The notes below the pieces were generated by a model, which was not told the origin of the DNA, ran no database searches, and worked only from the letters and a program-made list of their open reading frames with translations. The position numbers were made by a program, and so were the translations under genes. From Flavobacterium sharifuzzamanii (lineage in GTDB: Bacteria; Bacteroidota; Bacteroidia; Flavobacteriales; Flavobacteriaceae): a DNA stretch of 64,000 nt. The stretch covers positions 372,001 to 436,000 of the forward strand of contig NZ_QJGZ01000042.1 of assembly GCF_003254585.1 (NCBI RefSeq), in the 5' to 3' direction. This document shows, in pieces, positions 9,623 to 18,081 of the stretch (position 1 is the stretch's first letter; each line of letters starts with the position of its first letter).

Positions 9623-10771
9623 TTATCTGATTATAATCTTATTGTCTTTTTTCTCATAGGCATTAATAAAATTAATATTCTTGATCGTGGTTAATATGTC
9701 TTCTAATTTCTGATTCTTATTTAAAACCCCATTAAACTTAACGTTGCCAAGCGCTGGATCTGCAAATACAATATCAACATCGTACCATCTTGACAATACT
9801 CTCGCGATATCTTTTAGAGGCATTCCTTTAAAGACAAACAGTCCTTTTCTCCAAGAAATTTCATTGTAAACATCGACTTCAGAAACACTGATATTTCCGT
9901 TGTACTCCGTTATTTTAGACTGTTGGCTCGGAGTCAGAATTTGCTTTTTGGCTGCATTACTCACAGCAACAACTCCTTCTACTAAAGTGGTATAAATAGC
10001 AGGTTCGTCTCTGTAAGCCTTAATATTAAATTCGGTTCCAATAACTTCAACATTCTGTTCTTGGGTTTTCACTTTAAATCTTGAACCTTTATGTTTGGTG
10101 CTTGGCGATACTTCAAAATAAGCTTCTCCATAAACCAATTCTACTTGTCTGGTTTGGCCATCAACAAAAGCAACTGGATATCTTAATTGTGATTCCGAAT
10201 TCAGCCAGACTTTGGTGCTATCGGCAAGCTGGACAAAAAACTGTCCACCTCTCGGAATCGTTAAAAGGTTATTAGCAATTGCCGCAGATTTTCCGTTCGA
10301 ATTGTAAACCAATTTTTCTCCGTTACTAGAAGCATTTCCTTTGGTATATGATTTTCCTTTTTCTAATGCAATTACAGAGCCGTCTTCCAGAGTCAGAGTC
10401 GCTTTATCGCTTCCGATTAAGATTTCTTTGTGTGCCACTTGCGGAGTTTCAATTTTAAGCGGATTTGTTTTGCTTATTATTAATGAAATTGAAATCAGCA
10501 ATAACAATGACGCCGCCATTGCAGTCAGTTTAAAAGCTGTTTTGGTGTAGAATGGTTGAATTGGTATTACTTGAGATTCTTCAGATTGAATGGCGTTTTG
10601 AAGACGGGTTCTCATTCTAAACTCAAGCTCTTCTTTAGATCCTAAAGTTTCATCCCAATCTTTATCAGTTTGGAAACTTTCGTAATAATTCAATAATTTA
10701 TTATTCTCCTCGAGATTGGTATCACCGGAAAGATATCTATTTAGTAACAGTAAGAAATCCTCTTTTTTCAT
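9623..10771 (-). CDS. FecR family anti-sigma factor
   Basis: The product has 382 residues. A short cytosolic N-terminus (sigma-binding) is followed by a membrane segment near residues 80-100 (AMAASLLLLISISLII). The periplasmic FecR domain contains TIPRGGQFFVQLADSTKVWLN and VYGEAYFEV. A C-terminal DUF4974-like domain follows (FKGMPLKDIARVLSRWYDVDI). It is expected to hold or activate the ECF sigma factor encoded upstream according to a signal from the STN domain of the SusC-type receptor. It is 156 bases downstream of the sigma gene. Confidence 0.93.
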   Translation of the reverse strand: MKKEDFLLLLNRYLSGDTNLEENNKLLNYYESFQTDKDWDETLGSKEELEFRMRTRLQNAIQSEESQVIPIQPFYTKTAFKLTAMAASLLLLISISLIISKTNPLKIETPQVAHKEILIGSDKATLTLEDGSVIALEKGKSYTKGNASSNGEKLVYNSNGKSAAIANNLLTIPRGGQFFVQLADSTKVWLNSESQLRYPVAFVDGQTRQVELVYGEAYFEVSPSTKHKGSRFKVKTQEQNVEVIGTEFNIKAYRDEPAIYTTLVEGVVAVSNAAKKQILTPSQQSKITEYNGNISVSEVDVYNEISWRKGLFVFKGMPLKDIARVLSRWYDVDIVFADPALGNVKFNGVLNKNQKLEDILTTIKNINFINAYEKKDNKIIIR

Positions 10772-10927
10772 TTTTTATTGTATTATTTCGGGAGTATATG
10801 AGATAAGTAACCAAAAAGGAATATACCCCCTAGTCCAAATTGTATTTTTTTTTGATTTTTTTTGAAAAAGAATTAAAAAAGAAGAAAAACCACACACCAT
10901 CAACCAACCACCGCATTTTTATTTTCA

Positions 10928-11521
10928 CTAAAAGATATTTTTTGAGAGCCATAAAATCATTGCCATGCTCATGCTCTCGCCCATAGAAGATCGAATGGTA
11001 TTCAATGCTTTTGTAATATGGTTTTCGACTGTTTTTGTAGAAATATTAAGTCGTTCGGCAATTTCTTTATGACTCAGCTGCTCTTCACGACTCAGCTTAT
11101 AAACGGCCTGGCATTTTTCTGGAAGTGATTCGATAATTAAATTCAGCTGTTGCACCAATTCGTTGTGCATTAACTGTGTTTCTGGAGTTGTAGATAAGAA
11201 ACGTTTTTCTAAATCCTCAAAAAGTTCGACGTGAACTTTGTTTTTATTTTTTCTCAAATGATTAAAAACCTGATATCTCGCGCAGGCATACATGTAGCCT
11301 TTTAATGAAATATGAATTTCGATTTTTTCTCGGTTGTGCCAGATATTCATGAAAATATCCTGAATGATATCTTCGCACAATTCTTTGTCTTTAATAACAT
11401 TGTAAGCCGACATAAAAAGTGCCTGCCAAAATTTATTATACAATTCTGTCAATGCCGATTCATCGCCGTCGCGAAGACGATCGATTAAAATCTGATCCTG
11501 GTTTAAGATGGAATTTGGCAA
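10928..11521 (-). CDS. ECF-type RNA polymerase sigma-70 factor
   Basis: The product has 197 residues. Region 2 is visible around DESALTELYNKFWQALFMSAYNVIKDKELCEDIIQDIFMNIW and region 4 around LPEKCQAVYKLSREEQLSHKEIAERLNISTKTVENHITKAL. This is the arrangement of Bacteroidota ECF sigma factors paired with FecR. It should direct transcription of the SusC operon downstream when released by the FecR protein. Confidence 0.93.
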   Translation of the reverse strand: MPNSILNQDQILIDRLRDGDESALTELYNKFWQALFMSAYNVIKDKELCEDIIQDIFMNIWHNREKIEIHISLKGYMYACARYQVFNHLRKNKNKVHVELFEDLEKRFLSTTPETQLMHNELVQQLNLIIESLPEKCQAVYKLSREEQLSHKEIAERLNISTKTVENHITKALNTIRSSMGESMSMAMILWLSKNIF

Positions 11522-11941
11522 TGATGGCAGTTTATGAAGATTGAATAATTCGCAACAAACTTAATAAATTTCGTTAATAATCCTAATTTGTTCTCGACAA
11601 CACCTTTTTATCTTTGCAATAAACCTTAATTCCATAGAAGACATAACTTTGTGTATTTTTCAATTCTAACTACCAAACTGCTTTATTTTTTAAGCTTAAT
11701 CAAGATTCGTGATTAAAATAAAATGAATTTTTTAAAATATCAGATTTAAATCGCTGTTACGTTAAAATTGTATTTTTATTAAATTTCAAAAAAATGACGT
11801 AGCCAATTTCTTTAAATCTAAAATTGAGTTTTTTACGTTTTATTTTTTAACTCAAAATTTCTTAAATAAAATACTCTCTTTCCCTTTTTAATAAAAATAA
11901 AGAAACCCTCTTTTAGATTACATCCCTAATAAAGTATATTT
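11522..11941. other. 420-bp spacer with a plus-strand promoter-like sequence and no gene
   Basis: This very AT-rich spacer lies beyond the start of the sigma gene and the stop of the L,D-transpeptidase gene. On the plus strand TTG (11588-11590), 18 bases, then TATCTTTG (11609-11616) forms a good Flavobacterium-type promoter, yet no plus-strand reading frame follows before 12743. Two weak hairpins are present: TAATCA/TGATTA near 11698-11716, and TTGAGTT/AACTCAA near 11825-11857. A small non-coding transcript is possible, but nothing else supports it. Confidence 0.35.
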
Positions 11942-12535
11942 TTAATAATAAATGTTCATAATTATATTCGACTTCGAGCTATCAATTATTTTTTCAAGTC
12001 TTTTAAAAAATGTTTCGCTAACCATAGGACAGCCTTGGCTAAGAGAGATATAATGATCTTGTTCTCCTTCTGGAACTGCAGAATACGAATGTAGTACAAT
12101 CATTCTCTTAATTGCATTATTATTGGTTTCATCCAATCCTTTTAAAACATAAGTTTTACCAAACATTCCTCTGTACGATTTTCCAATGGCATAACGTCCT
12201 AATGATGTACACTTCGAATTGGGTTCGTTGCTAAATTTCAATTCTCCTTTAACAGCAGTTTCAGACCCTGCCCCGTTTGCAACTAAACCGGAATCAAGTA
12301 TAGTGTTGTTTTCCAGATCATAAACAAAGAATCTATTTTTACCCGATTTAATTTTCATATCGATAAAAAATGCAATTTTAGAATTATAAGCACCAGAAGC
12401 GCTCATTTTTTTGACATTTTCAATCTGCTGATTAAAACGTTCTTCTTCGGAATCGTATATTGTATTTTTTTCTTTTGGTTTGGCATTTCCCCAAAAACAG
12501 ATGGTAAGCAAGAATAATAAGTTTACTAGTTTCAT
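11942..12535 (-). CDS. Murein L,D-transpeptidase catalytic domain family protein
   Basis: The product has 197 residues with a signal peptide (LLFLLTICFWGNA). It carries the YkuD_2-type catalytic arrangement: His149 in IVLHSYS and Cys169 in SLSQGCPMVS, about 20 residues apart. FFVYDLENNTIL and KCTSLGRYAIGKSYRGMFGK are typical of this exported Bacteroidota family. It probably acts on peptidoglycan peptide stems in the periplasm. The gene is monocistronic and divergent from the MocR-type regulator, with a 207-bp shared upstream region. Confidence 0.85.
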   Translation of the reverse strand: MKLVNLLFLLTICFWGNAKPKEKNTIYDSEEERFNQQIENVKKMSASGAYNSKIAFFIDMKIKSGKNRFFVYDLENNTILDSGLVANGAGSETAVKGELKFSNEPNSKCTSLGRYAIGKSYRGMFGKTYVLKGLDETNNNAIKRMIVLHSYSAVPEGEQDHYISLSQGCPMVSETFFKRLEKIIDSSKSNIIMNIYY

Positions 12536-12692
12536 AAATCTACCTTTTCAATTTCAAAGCATTAATAATCATTCATTTAACGTTGCAAAACTAAAGCTCA
12601 AAATTTCATAAAAGTATTCGTAAAAGACTAAAAAACAACAAAATAAGATTTATTTTCAGCTCAAACAATGTCGTGTATTCATCAGAAAAAAT

Positions 12693-12741
12693 TATCTTTG
12701 GACTATCTATTAAAATCATTATACCAATAATAAATAGTCCA
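12693..12741 (+). promoter_or_regulatory. Promoter and inverted-repeat operator of the MocR-type gene
   Basis: TATCTTTG (12693-12700) fits the Bacteroidota -7 box TAnnTTTG. It overlaps an inverted repeat, TGGACTAT (12699-12706) and ATAGTCCA (12734-12741), separated by 27 bases, and the ATG follows one base later. An operator spanning the start site suggests autoregulation by the MocR protein. The right half-site AGTCCAG resembles GGTCCAG in the palindrome upstream of the yggS-type gene. Confidence 0.5.
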
Positions 12742-12742
12742 G

Positions 12743-14152
12743 ATGCTTCGTCCTTGGCCATTAGAAATTCAGCTCAACAAAAAATCAGATAAAGCCATTT
12801 ACCTTCAAATTGCCGATGCTATAATTGAGGCCATAAAAACTGGAAAACTCGTAAGTGGAAATGCGCTACCTGGAAGCAGACAGCTTGCCGAATTATTGAA
12901 AGTAAACCGAAATACAGTTGTAGAAGCTTTGGATGTTTTGATTGCCGAAGGATGGCTCGTAACGATTGATCGAAAAGGAACATTTGTAACAGATTCTCTT
13001 CCTTCAATCCATCATTCATCAGAAAATAAAAAAGATTCCGAAATTATAATTGAAGAACTTAAAAGCTACCTAGTTTTTGATGACGGACTTCCCGACAGCC
13101 GTCTTGCGCCAATGAACGATTTGGCAAGAGCTTATCGCGAATTGTTTAGTCGAAAATCGCGCTGGCAGATTATGGGTTACAGCAGTGAACTGGGAAATTT
13201 AGAGTTTAGAAAATCAATTGCTCAAATGCTAAATTTCAAACGCGGTATGAGTATTTCGCAAGATCAAATCTGCATTACACGCGGAAGCCAAATGGCTATG
13301 TATCTTGCTTCACATTGTATTTTAAAATCGGGAGATTTTGTTTTGGTCGAAAATCCAGGTTATAAGCCTGCGTGGGAAACTTTTGAAAATGCTGGCGCAA
13401 CTTTACTTCCCGTAAATGTAGATTCGGATGGATTGGATATCTATCAAGTCGAAAAATATCTGCAGCATAAAAATATAAAAGCCATTTATGTTACACCTCA
13501 TCATCAATTTCCAACCACGGTAACTTTGTCTTTAAAAAAGAGATTAAAACTGATTGAACTTTCTAATCAATATAATTTTACGATTATTGAAGATGATTAT
13601 GATAATGAATTTCATTTTGGCCAGCGTCCGATACTTCCAATTTCCAGTTATGCAGCTTTGAAAAACTATATTTATATTGGCACTTTCAGTAAAATTGTTG
13701 CTCCCGCACTTCGTATTGGATATCTGGCGAGTTCTCATGAAAATATCCAGAAGATTGGAAATCACAGAAAGATAATCGATGTTCAAGGCGATAATATTAT
13801 GGAAGAAGCGATTTTAAACCTTATCAATGAAGGCAAAATAAAACGTCATCTTAAAAAAGCCAATTTGGTTTATAAAAGCAAAAGGGATTATTTTGAAAGT
13901 TTGCTAAATCAATATCTTCAAGATAAAATCACTTTTACAAAACCCGAAGGCGGACTTGCATTTTGGATTGTTCCAAAAGAAGAGATTAACGTTCTTGAGA
14001 TTTTTGAAAAGCTGAAATCGCAAGGAATCCAAATTATGAGCCCAGATCGATTTAGTTTTGATGAAACCATTAAAGGTTTCCGCTTGGGTTATGCTTCTCT
14101 TTCAGAAAAACAAATGGAAGAAGGAATCAAAGCGATTGCTAAATTACTATAA
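12743..14152 (+). CDS. MocR-type (GntR/aminotransferase) transcriptional regulator, PdxR-like
   Basis: The product has 469 residues. The N-terminal GntR-type winged helix (about residues 10-80) contains AIYLQIADAIIEAIKTGKL, PGSRQLAELLKVNRNTV and ALDVLIAEGWL. A fold-type I aminotransferase domain follows to the end, with the PLP-binding lysine at Lys317 in GTFSKIVAPALRIGYLA and the acidic EDDYDNEF motif. Members of this class use PLP or PLP adducts to control genes for vitamin B6 or amino-acid metabolism. A YggS-type PLP homeostasis gene lies 0.7 kb downstream, which makes a PdxR-like role plausible. Overlap of its own promoter by an inverted repeat suggests autoregulation. Confidence 0.9.
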   Translation: MLRPWPLEIQLNKKSDKAIYLQIADAIIEAIKTGKLVSGNALPGSRQLAELLKVNRNTVVEALDVLIAEGWLVTIDRKGTFVTDSLPSIHHSSENKKDSEIIIEELKSYLVFDDGLPDSRLAPMNDLARAYRELFSRKSRWQIMGYSSELGNLEFRKSIAQMLNFKRGMSISQDQICITRGSQMAMYLASHCILKSGDFVLVENPGYKPAWETFENAGATLLPVNVDSDGLDIYQVEKYLQHKNIKAIYVTPHHQFPTTVTLSLKKRLKLIELSNQYNFTIIEDDYDNEFHFGQRPILPISSYAALKNYIYIGTFSKIVAPALRIGYLASSHENIQKIGNHRKIIDVQGDNIMEEAILNLINEGKIKRHLKKANLVYKSKRDYFESLLNQYLQDKITFTKPEGGLAFWIVPKEEINVLEIFEKLKSQGIQIMSPDRFSFDETIKGFRLGYASLSEKQMEEGIKAIAKLL

Positions 14153-14155
14153 GTA

Positions 14156-14279
14156 ACCAAAATTAGACGCAGATTTTACGGATTTGCTATCGCAAAGACG
14201 CGGAAAAAAACTGATTTTAAAAATCTGCGTGAATCTGCGTTTTCGCGATAGCGAATCTGTTTTATCCGCGTTCAATTAA
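14156..14279. repeat. Copy 1 of a 124-bp palindromic direct repeat
   Basis: This block and the one at 14312-14435 differ at only two positions (CGG/CAG and CGCG/CGTG in the outer arms). Each is itself an imperfect inverted repeat: GCTATCGC (14186-14193) pairs with GCGATAGC (14245-14252), and the flanking ACGCAGATTTTACGGATT-type segments extend the pairing. It begins four bases after the MocR-type stop codon, so it may also end that transcript. This type of element is a dispersed repeat in Flavobacterium spacers. Confidence 0.85.
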
Positions 14280-14311
14280 TTTAATTGCAAAAATTAGCTA
14301 TACAAAAACAA

Positions 14312-14435
14312 ACCAAAATTAGACGCAGATTTTACAGATTTGCTATCGCAAAGACGCGGAAAAAAACTGATTTTAAAAATCTGCGTGAATCTGCGTTTTC
14401 GCGATAGCGAATCTGTTTTATCCGTGTTCAATTAA
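14312..14435. repeat. Copy 2 of the 124-bp palindromic direct repeat
   Basis: This is a near-perfect copy of 14156-14279, offset by 156 bases, with the same internal GCTATCGC/GCGATAGC arms. It ends 12 bases before the stop codon of the convergent DUF2024 gene. The two copies are separated by 32 unique AT-rich bases. Two mismatches in 124 bases point to recent tandem duplication or gene conversion. Confidence 0.85.
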
Positions 14436-14447
14436 CTTAATAACAAG

Positions 14448-14711
14448 CTAATTACAGTTTTCCATTTCAATAATAGAAAATCCATTTTCCCGAATCTGAT
14501 TTTCAACTTCAAATGGTGCTTTATCAATGTGGCAGAAACGGCATTCTTTAGAAGATAAAGTCTGTCCTTCTTGCGCTACACTTTTTAGGTATATTTTACC
14601 ATATTCGTATACTTGTTCTGCATCGTTAATATTTTCATCAACCAAAATATCAAAATGCATAATTTTTCCGTCTTTGCGGGTTACGTAGGTATCCCAAACT
14701 GCTATTTTCAT
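14448..14711 (-). CDS. DUF2024 family protein
   Basis: The product has 87 residues and contains VWDTYVTRKDGKIMHFDILV at the N-terminus and CRFCHIDKAP in the second half, which are characteristic of DUF2024. The CxxC-H pattern may bind a metal. The family is small, cytosolic and of unknown function. The gene is convergent with the MocR-type gene and divergent from the yggS-type gene. Confidence 0.85.
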   Translation of the reverse strand: MKIAVWDTYVTRKDGKIMHFDILVDENINDAEQVYEYGKIYLKSVAQEGQTLSSKECRFCHIDKAPFEVENQIRENGFSIIEMENCN

Positions 14712-14828
14712 TTCTTTTTAGTTTCTAAGTTACTAAGCCGCTAAGGGACTAAGTTTTATTGTTTAATGATGCAAATTTATATTGGATTTAAAAGTTGAAA
14801 ATCATCCAGTTTTTTCATTTTTTGAGAT

Positions 14829-14870
14829 GTACTGGTCCAGTACGATTTTATGTTTTAGACATAGCTTTGC
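14829..14870 (+). promoter_or_regulatory. Palindromic operator and near-leaderless promoter of the yggS-type gene
   Basis: GTACTGGTCCAGTAC (14829-14843) is a perfect 15-bp palindrome. TAGCTTTG (14862-14869) fits the -7 box TAnnTTTG and ends only four bases before the ATG at 14874, so transcription should start at or next to the start codon. The palindrome lies at about -30 to -45. It shares GTCCAG with the right half-site in front of the MocR-type gene. Confidence 0.6.
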
Positions 14871-14873
14871 AAT

Positions 14874-15605
14874 ATGAAAAACGATATTATTTTTAATTTG
14901 ATTAAAGTACATCAGCGCATCGAAAACGCTTGTAGAATTGCCGGAAGAAATCCTGCTGATGTTCAGCTTTTATTGGCTACCAAAACGGTTCCAGCAGAAA
15001 AAATACGCATTGCCATTGAAGCTGGAGAGACTTTAATGGGAGAAAATAAAATGCAGGAGTTGCGGGATAAAAATGATATTTTGCAAAATCTTCCGATCGA
15101 ACGTCATTTTATTGGACATCTTCAGACCAATAAAGTGAAAGATGTACTGAAATATGTTACTTGTATTCAATCGTTGGATCGAATAAATCTTGCTGACGAA
15201 TTGCATAAACAGCTTCAAAATCAAAACAGAAAATTAGATGTTTTTGTGCAAGTCAATACTTCTTATGAAGAAAGTAAATTTGGTTTACCGCCAGAAGACG
15301 TTTTATCTTTCATTAAAAAAATAAAAACTTACGAAACCTTGAATATTAAAGGCTTAATGACCATTGGTTTATTGGATGTGGAAAAAGAAAAAATGATTCC
15401 GTCTCTAAGACTTTTAAGAACGATTCGCGATGAAATTTATTCGGAAGGAATTGAAGGTTTAACCGATTTAAAACTTTCTATGGGAATGTCTCAGGATCTA
15501 GAACTTGCCATTGCTGAAGGTTCGAATATGGTTCGAATTGGCACTTCGATATTCGGAAATCGCTTTTTAGGAAAAGAAATCTGGAACGAAAACATTGCAG
15601 AATAA
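14874..15605 (+). CDS. YggS family PLP homeostasis protein
   Basis: The product has 243 residues and is an alanine-racemase-like TIM barrel without the racemase C-terminal domain. The PLP lysine is Lys37 in LLLATKTVPAEKI. HFIGHLQTNKVK, GLMTIG, LSMGMSQDLELAI and MVRIGTSIFGNR are the canonical YggS/PROSC motifs. It binds PLP and buffers the cell's B6 pool. The product is full length. It is followed 29 bases later by an AAA ATPase gene on the same strand. Confidence 0.95.
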   Translation: MKNDIIFNLIKVHQRIENACRIAGRNPADVQLLLATKTVPAEKIRIAIEAGETLMGENKMQELRDKNDILQNLPIERHFIGHLQTNKVKDVLKYVTCIQSLDRINLADELHKQLQNQNRKLDVFVQVNTSYEESKFGLPPEDVLSFIKKIKTYETLNIKGLMTIGLLDVEKEKMIPSLRLLRTIRDEIYSEGIEGLTDLKLSMGMSQDLELAIAEGSNMVRIGTSIFGNRFLGKEIWNENIAE

Positions 15606-15634
15606 AACTTAATTTTGCAGCAAATAATAAGCAG

Positions 15635-16348
15635 ATGAATCTGAATGATCTTACCGTAATTGATACTGAAAAAATTGCTTTAGACGATTTATTTTTTAGT
15701 AATGAAAATAAAGCCGCTTTGCTTCAGATTATCAAAGAACATCAATATATCGAAGAATTAAAAAAATATAATCTTAAAGTTGATAATAAAATTTTATTGC
15801 ATGGAAGTTCTGGCTGCGGTAAAACGACAACGGCAAAAGCAATTGCCAATACTTTAGATAAAAAAATTATTATCGTAAACCTAAGCACCGTTATCGATTC
15901 TAGAATTGGCGAAACTTCTAAGAATCTGAAAGCAATTTTTGATAAAGCAATTAGAGAAAGAGCGGTATTATTTTTAGACGAATTTGACCAGATCGGAAAA
16001 AGTCGTGACAGCGACGATAAAGATGTGGGCGAAATGAGGCGTTTGGTAAACACTATAATTCAGCTTTTTGATTATTTCCCTTCTGACAGCTTATTGATTT
16101 GTGCCACCAACCATTACGAAATAATTGATAGCGCGTTATTAAGAAGATTTCAGCTTCGCTTGAAATATGAAATGCCTTCAGAAAAACAGCTTAATATTTA
16201 TTATGACAAAATCTTAGGCAGTTTTCCAGAGCATTTTCAGAATATAGAAAGACGCTATACCATTTCTTATGCTGAGGCTTTAGATTATATCAACACTGCA
16301 ATGAAAAAGCAGATTATTGCTGCTTTGGATTTAAATAAAAACGCATAA
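15635..16348 (+). CDS. AAA family ATPase
   Basis: The product has 237 residues. Walker A is GSSGCGKTT (about residues 57-65) and Walker B is VLFLDEFD (about 111-118). NHYEIIDSALLRRFQ looks like sensor 1 plus an arginine finger, as in FtsH/SpoVK-like AAA proteins. It has almost no N-terminal domain, no protease domain and no membrane segment, so it is a minimal cytosolic AAA module whose partner is unknown. It lies 29 bases after the YggS-type gene and is probably co-transcribed with it, but there is no known functional link. Confidence 0.8.
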   Translation: MNLNDLTVIDTEKIALDDLFFSNENKAALLQIIKEHQYIEELKKYNLKVDNKILLHGSSGCGKTTTAKAIANTLDKKIIIVNLSTVIDSRIGETSKNLKAIFDKAIRERAVLFLDEFDQIGKSRDSDDKDVGEMRRLVNTIIQLFDYFPSDSLLICATNHYEIIDSALLRRFQLRLKYEMPSEKQLNIYYDKILGSFPEHFQNIERRYTISYAEALDYINTAMKKQIIAALDLNKNA

Positions 16349-16404
16349 AAATCCTTCGATTTTAATTGCTTCGTAGGACCATAATTATATTGGTCTCAAT
16401 TTTT

Positions 16405-16543
16405 TTACCAACGAAACGTTCCTACGGAACGCAATTGGATTGGACACTATTTATTTTCTACCGATGAAACGCTCCTACGGAACGAACGTATATCGCAATA
16501 TAAATTTTAATTCTACTACTACCTACCAGACATTCCTACGGAA
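16405..16543. repeat. Three short palindromic repeats (CGTTCCTACGGAACG type)
   Basis: The spacer downstream of the AAA gene holds three related hairpin-forming units: ACGTTCCTACGGAACG near 16415, CGCTCCTACGGAACG near 16470, and CATTCCTACGGAATG near 16530. The first and third are near-perfect dyads. The third has compensating changes in both arms relative to the first (G to A paired with C to T), which suggests selection on the hairpin. They probably belong to a dispersed palindromic family. Confidence 0.65.
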
Positions 16544-16564
16544 TGAATGGCATTTAATTAAAAA

Positions 16565-16588
16565 ACCCGCTGCAAAAGTTTGCAACGG
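16565..16588 (-). terminator. Intrinsic terminator of the glycosyltransferase gene
   Basis: CCCGcTGCAA and TTGCAaCGGG form a stem around a four-base loop. Read on the minus strand, the stem is followed directly by a TTTTTT run (16564 downward). It lies about 50 bases beyond the stop of the family-2 glycosyltransferase gene, which makes it that gene's terminator. Confidence 0.7.
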
Positions 16589-16635
16589 GAATCTTCTTGG
16601 GTGGAGTTTTATATATAGAATGAAAGTGTACTTGT

Positions 16636-18081
16636 TTATAAACCTCTTGTCAACCAGCCTTTTTTGTTGGCTGTTGCAATAGCATAAGGCGCAATCCAGA
16701 ATAAACTGAAAGTGTAAAAAACACTGTATGAATAAGCCCAGAATGATTCTGAAAGCGTGTATCTTTTTGCGTAAAACGCCATTGAAAAACTTGAAAAAAT
16801 TAAGATTGCCAATAAGGTAGAACTTAAAAATAATACTGGGTGAACTGCAATAAAGTAAAACATAAATAATAAAAACGGATATGTCATTGCAATTTTGAAA
16901 AACTGGTTTAAGAATAACATTCTCGCACCAAATTTTGATCCTTTTCTAAAATCTGTAAAAACATATTTTGCCATCATAAGGTTTTCACGAACGTTACTTC
17001 TCGCCCATCTTATGAACATTTTGTACAGACCTTTATATTCTTCAGGAACATTTGTCAATACAACTGCATTTCTTTGAAATTTAACTTCAAAACCTTGTTT
17101 CAAAATCATATTAGTCAAAGCACGGTCTTCTCCAATATCTGATGGTTCGCCCATAAAAGTCTGATTAATCCATTCTGGAAGACAGTTAAATACAGCATCT
17201 CTTCTGTACGCTGCTAAGGCACCAGGAGTACATAATACAGAACCTAACTCGCTTTCTACAGAACGCTGGAATTCGAAACTCATTACGAAACTCACATTCA
17301 ACATTTTTGGCAAAATCGCTTTTTTATTGTTCAAAACCTGAACGTTTCCTGCAACGGCACCACATTTTTTGTTTGCCACAAACGGACTAACCAAGTTTCT
17401 TAAAGTATCTTTTTTCACAATAGAATCACTGTCTACTGTTACAAAAATTTCTCCTGTTCCTAATTTAAATCCTCTGTATAATGCCTGACGTTTTCCTTGG
17501 TTTTTTGGCTGCTGAAAAATCGTTACGCGATCTCCTAATTTTGCTTTTGCTTCTTGCATCCAATACCAAGTATCATCTTTACTTCCATCATCAATTGCCA
17601 AAAGCTGTAGTTTTTCTGCTGGATAATCACTATCTGCAAGGCTTAATAATGTATCCCAAACTAATTTTCCTTCATTATAAGCTGGAACGATAATCGTACA
17701 AGTTGGCAATAAATCGTCTGAAACAGATGGAATTGCTTTATATCTTAAATACAGGTAAGAGCTATACAAGAAAACACCTGCTTGATAAAAGAATAAAATT
17801 GTAGTTATGATTAAAAATGGTAATCCCCAAGTAGAAGCAATTCTTTCAAAATGAAATTTTTCAAAATCATCTTGCAATAGAAATACTACTCCAACACCTG
17901 CTAGTAGTAATAAAAAAGTCCCTATAAGAACCGCTAATCCAAACGGACTTGTTGGTCTTTCTACATGTACTTTTTGTGATTTTTGTTTAGTTCCGAAAAA
18001 AGAACCGTTTATTGTTTTTTCGCTGATCGCCGAACTGCTGTTCGCGTAAAATTGTTCTGAGATAATTGTTTCGCTTTCCAT
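16636..18081 (-). CDS. Processive family-2 glycosyltransferase (membrane)
   Basis: The product has 481 residues. Two membrane segments (about 47-69 and 87-110) precede a cytosolic GT-A domain containing IVPAYNEG, LAIDDGS (164-167), a DxD-like VTVDSDS (217-220), GEDRAL (317-321) and IRWARSN (357 on). The RW pair corresponds to the (Q/R)xxRW motif of processive synthases such as cellulose, hyaluronan or chitin synthases. Three or four membrane helices follow to the C-terminus. It probably makes or extends an extracellular polysaccharide. No other polysaccharide gene lies beside it, so the product sugar is unknown. Confidence 0.9.
   Translation of the reverse strand: MESETIISEQFYANSSSAISEKTINGSFFGTKQKSQKVHVERPTSPFGLAVLIGTFLLLLAGVGVVFLLQDDFEKFHFERIASTWGLPFLIITTILFFYQAGVFLYSSYLYLRYKAIPSVSDDLLPTCTIIVPAYNEGKLVWDTLLSLADSDYPAEKLQLLAIDDGSKDDTWYWMQEAKAKLGDRVTIFQQPKNQGKRQALYRGFKLGTGEIFVTVDSDSIVKKDTLRNLVSPFVANKKCGAVAGNVQVLNNKKAILPKMLNVSFVMSFEFQRSVESELGSVLCTPGALAAYRRDAVFNCLPEWINQTFMGEPSDIGEDRALTNMILKQGFEVKFQRNAVVLTNVPEEYKGLYKMFIRWARSNVRENLMMAKYVFTDFRKGSKFGARMLFLNQFFKIAMTYPFLLFMFYFIAVHPVLFLSSTLLAILIFSSFSMAFYAKRYTLSESFWAYSYSVFYTFSLFWIAPYAIATANKKGWLTRGL

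Noticed and set aside
13544-13786. 80-codon minus-strand frame in the MocR-type gene
   Set aside because: It is a shadow of the aminotransferase domain coding frame.
14720-14760. CTAAG repeats (about four copies) downstream of the DUF2024 start
   Set aside because: They are irregularly spaced and degenerate; too weak to call an operator or array.
16440-16682. 80-codon plus-strand frame after the AAA gene
   Set aside because: It runs through palindromic repeats, a terminator and the end of the glycosyltransferase gene.
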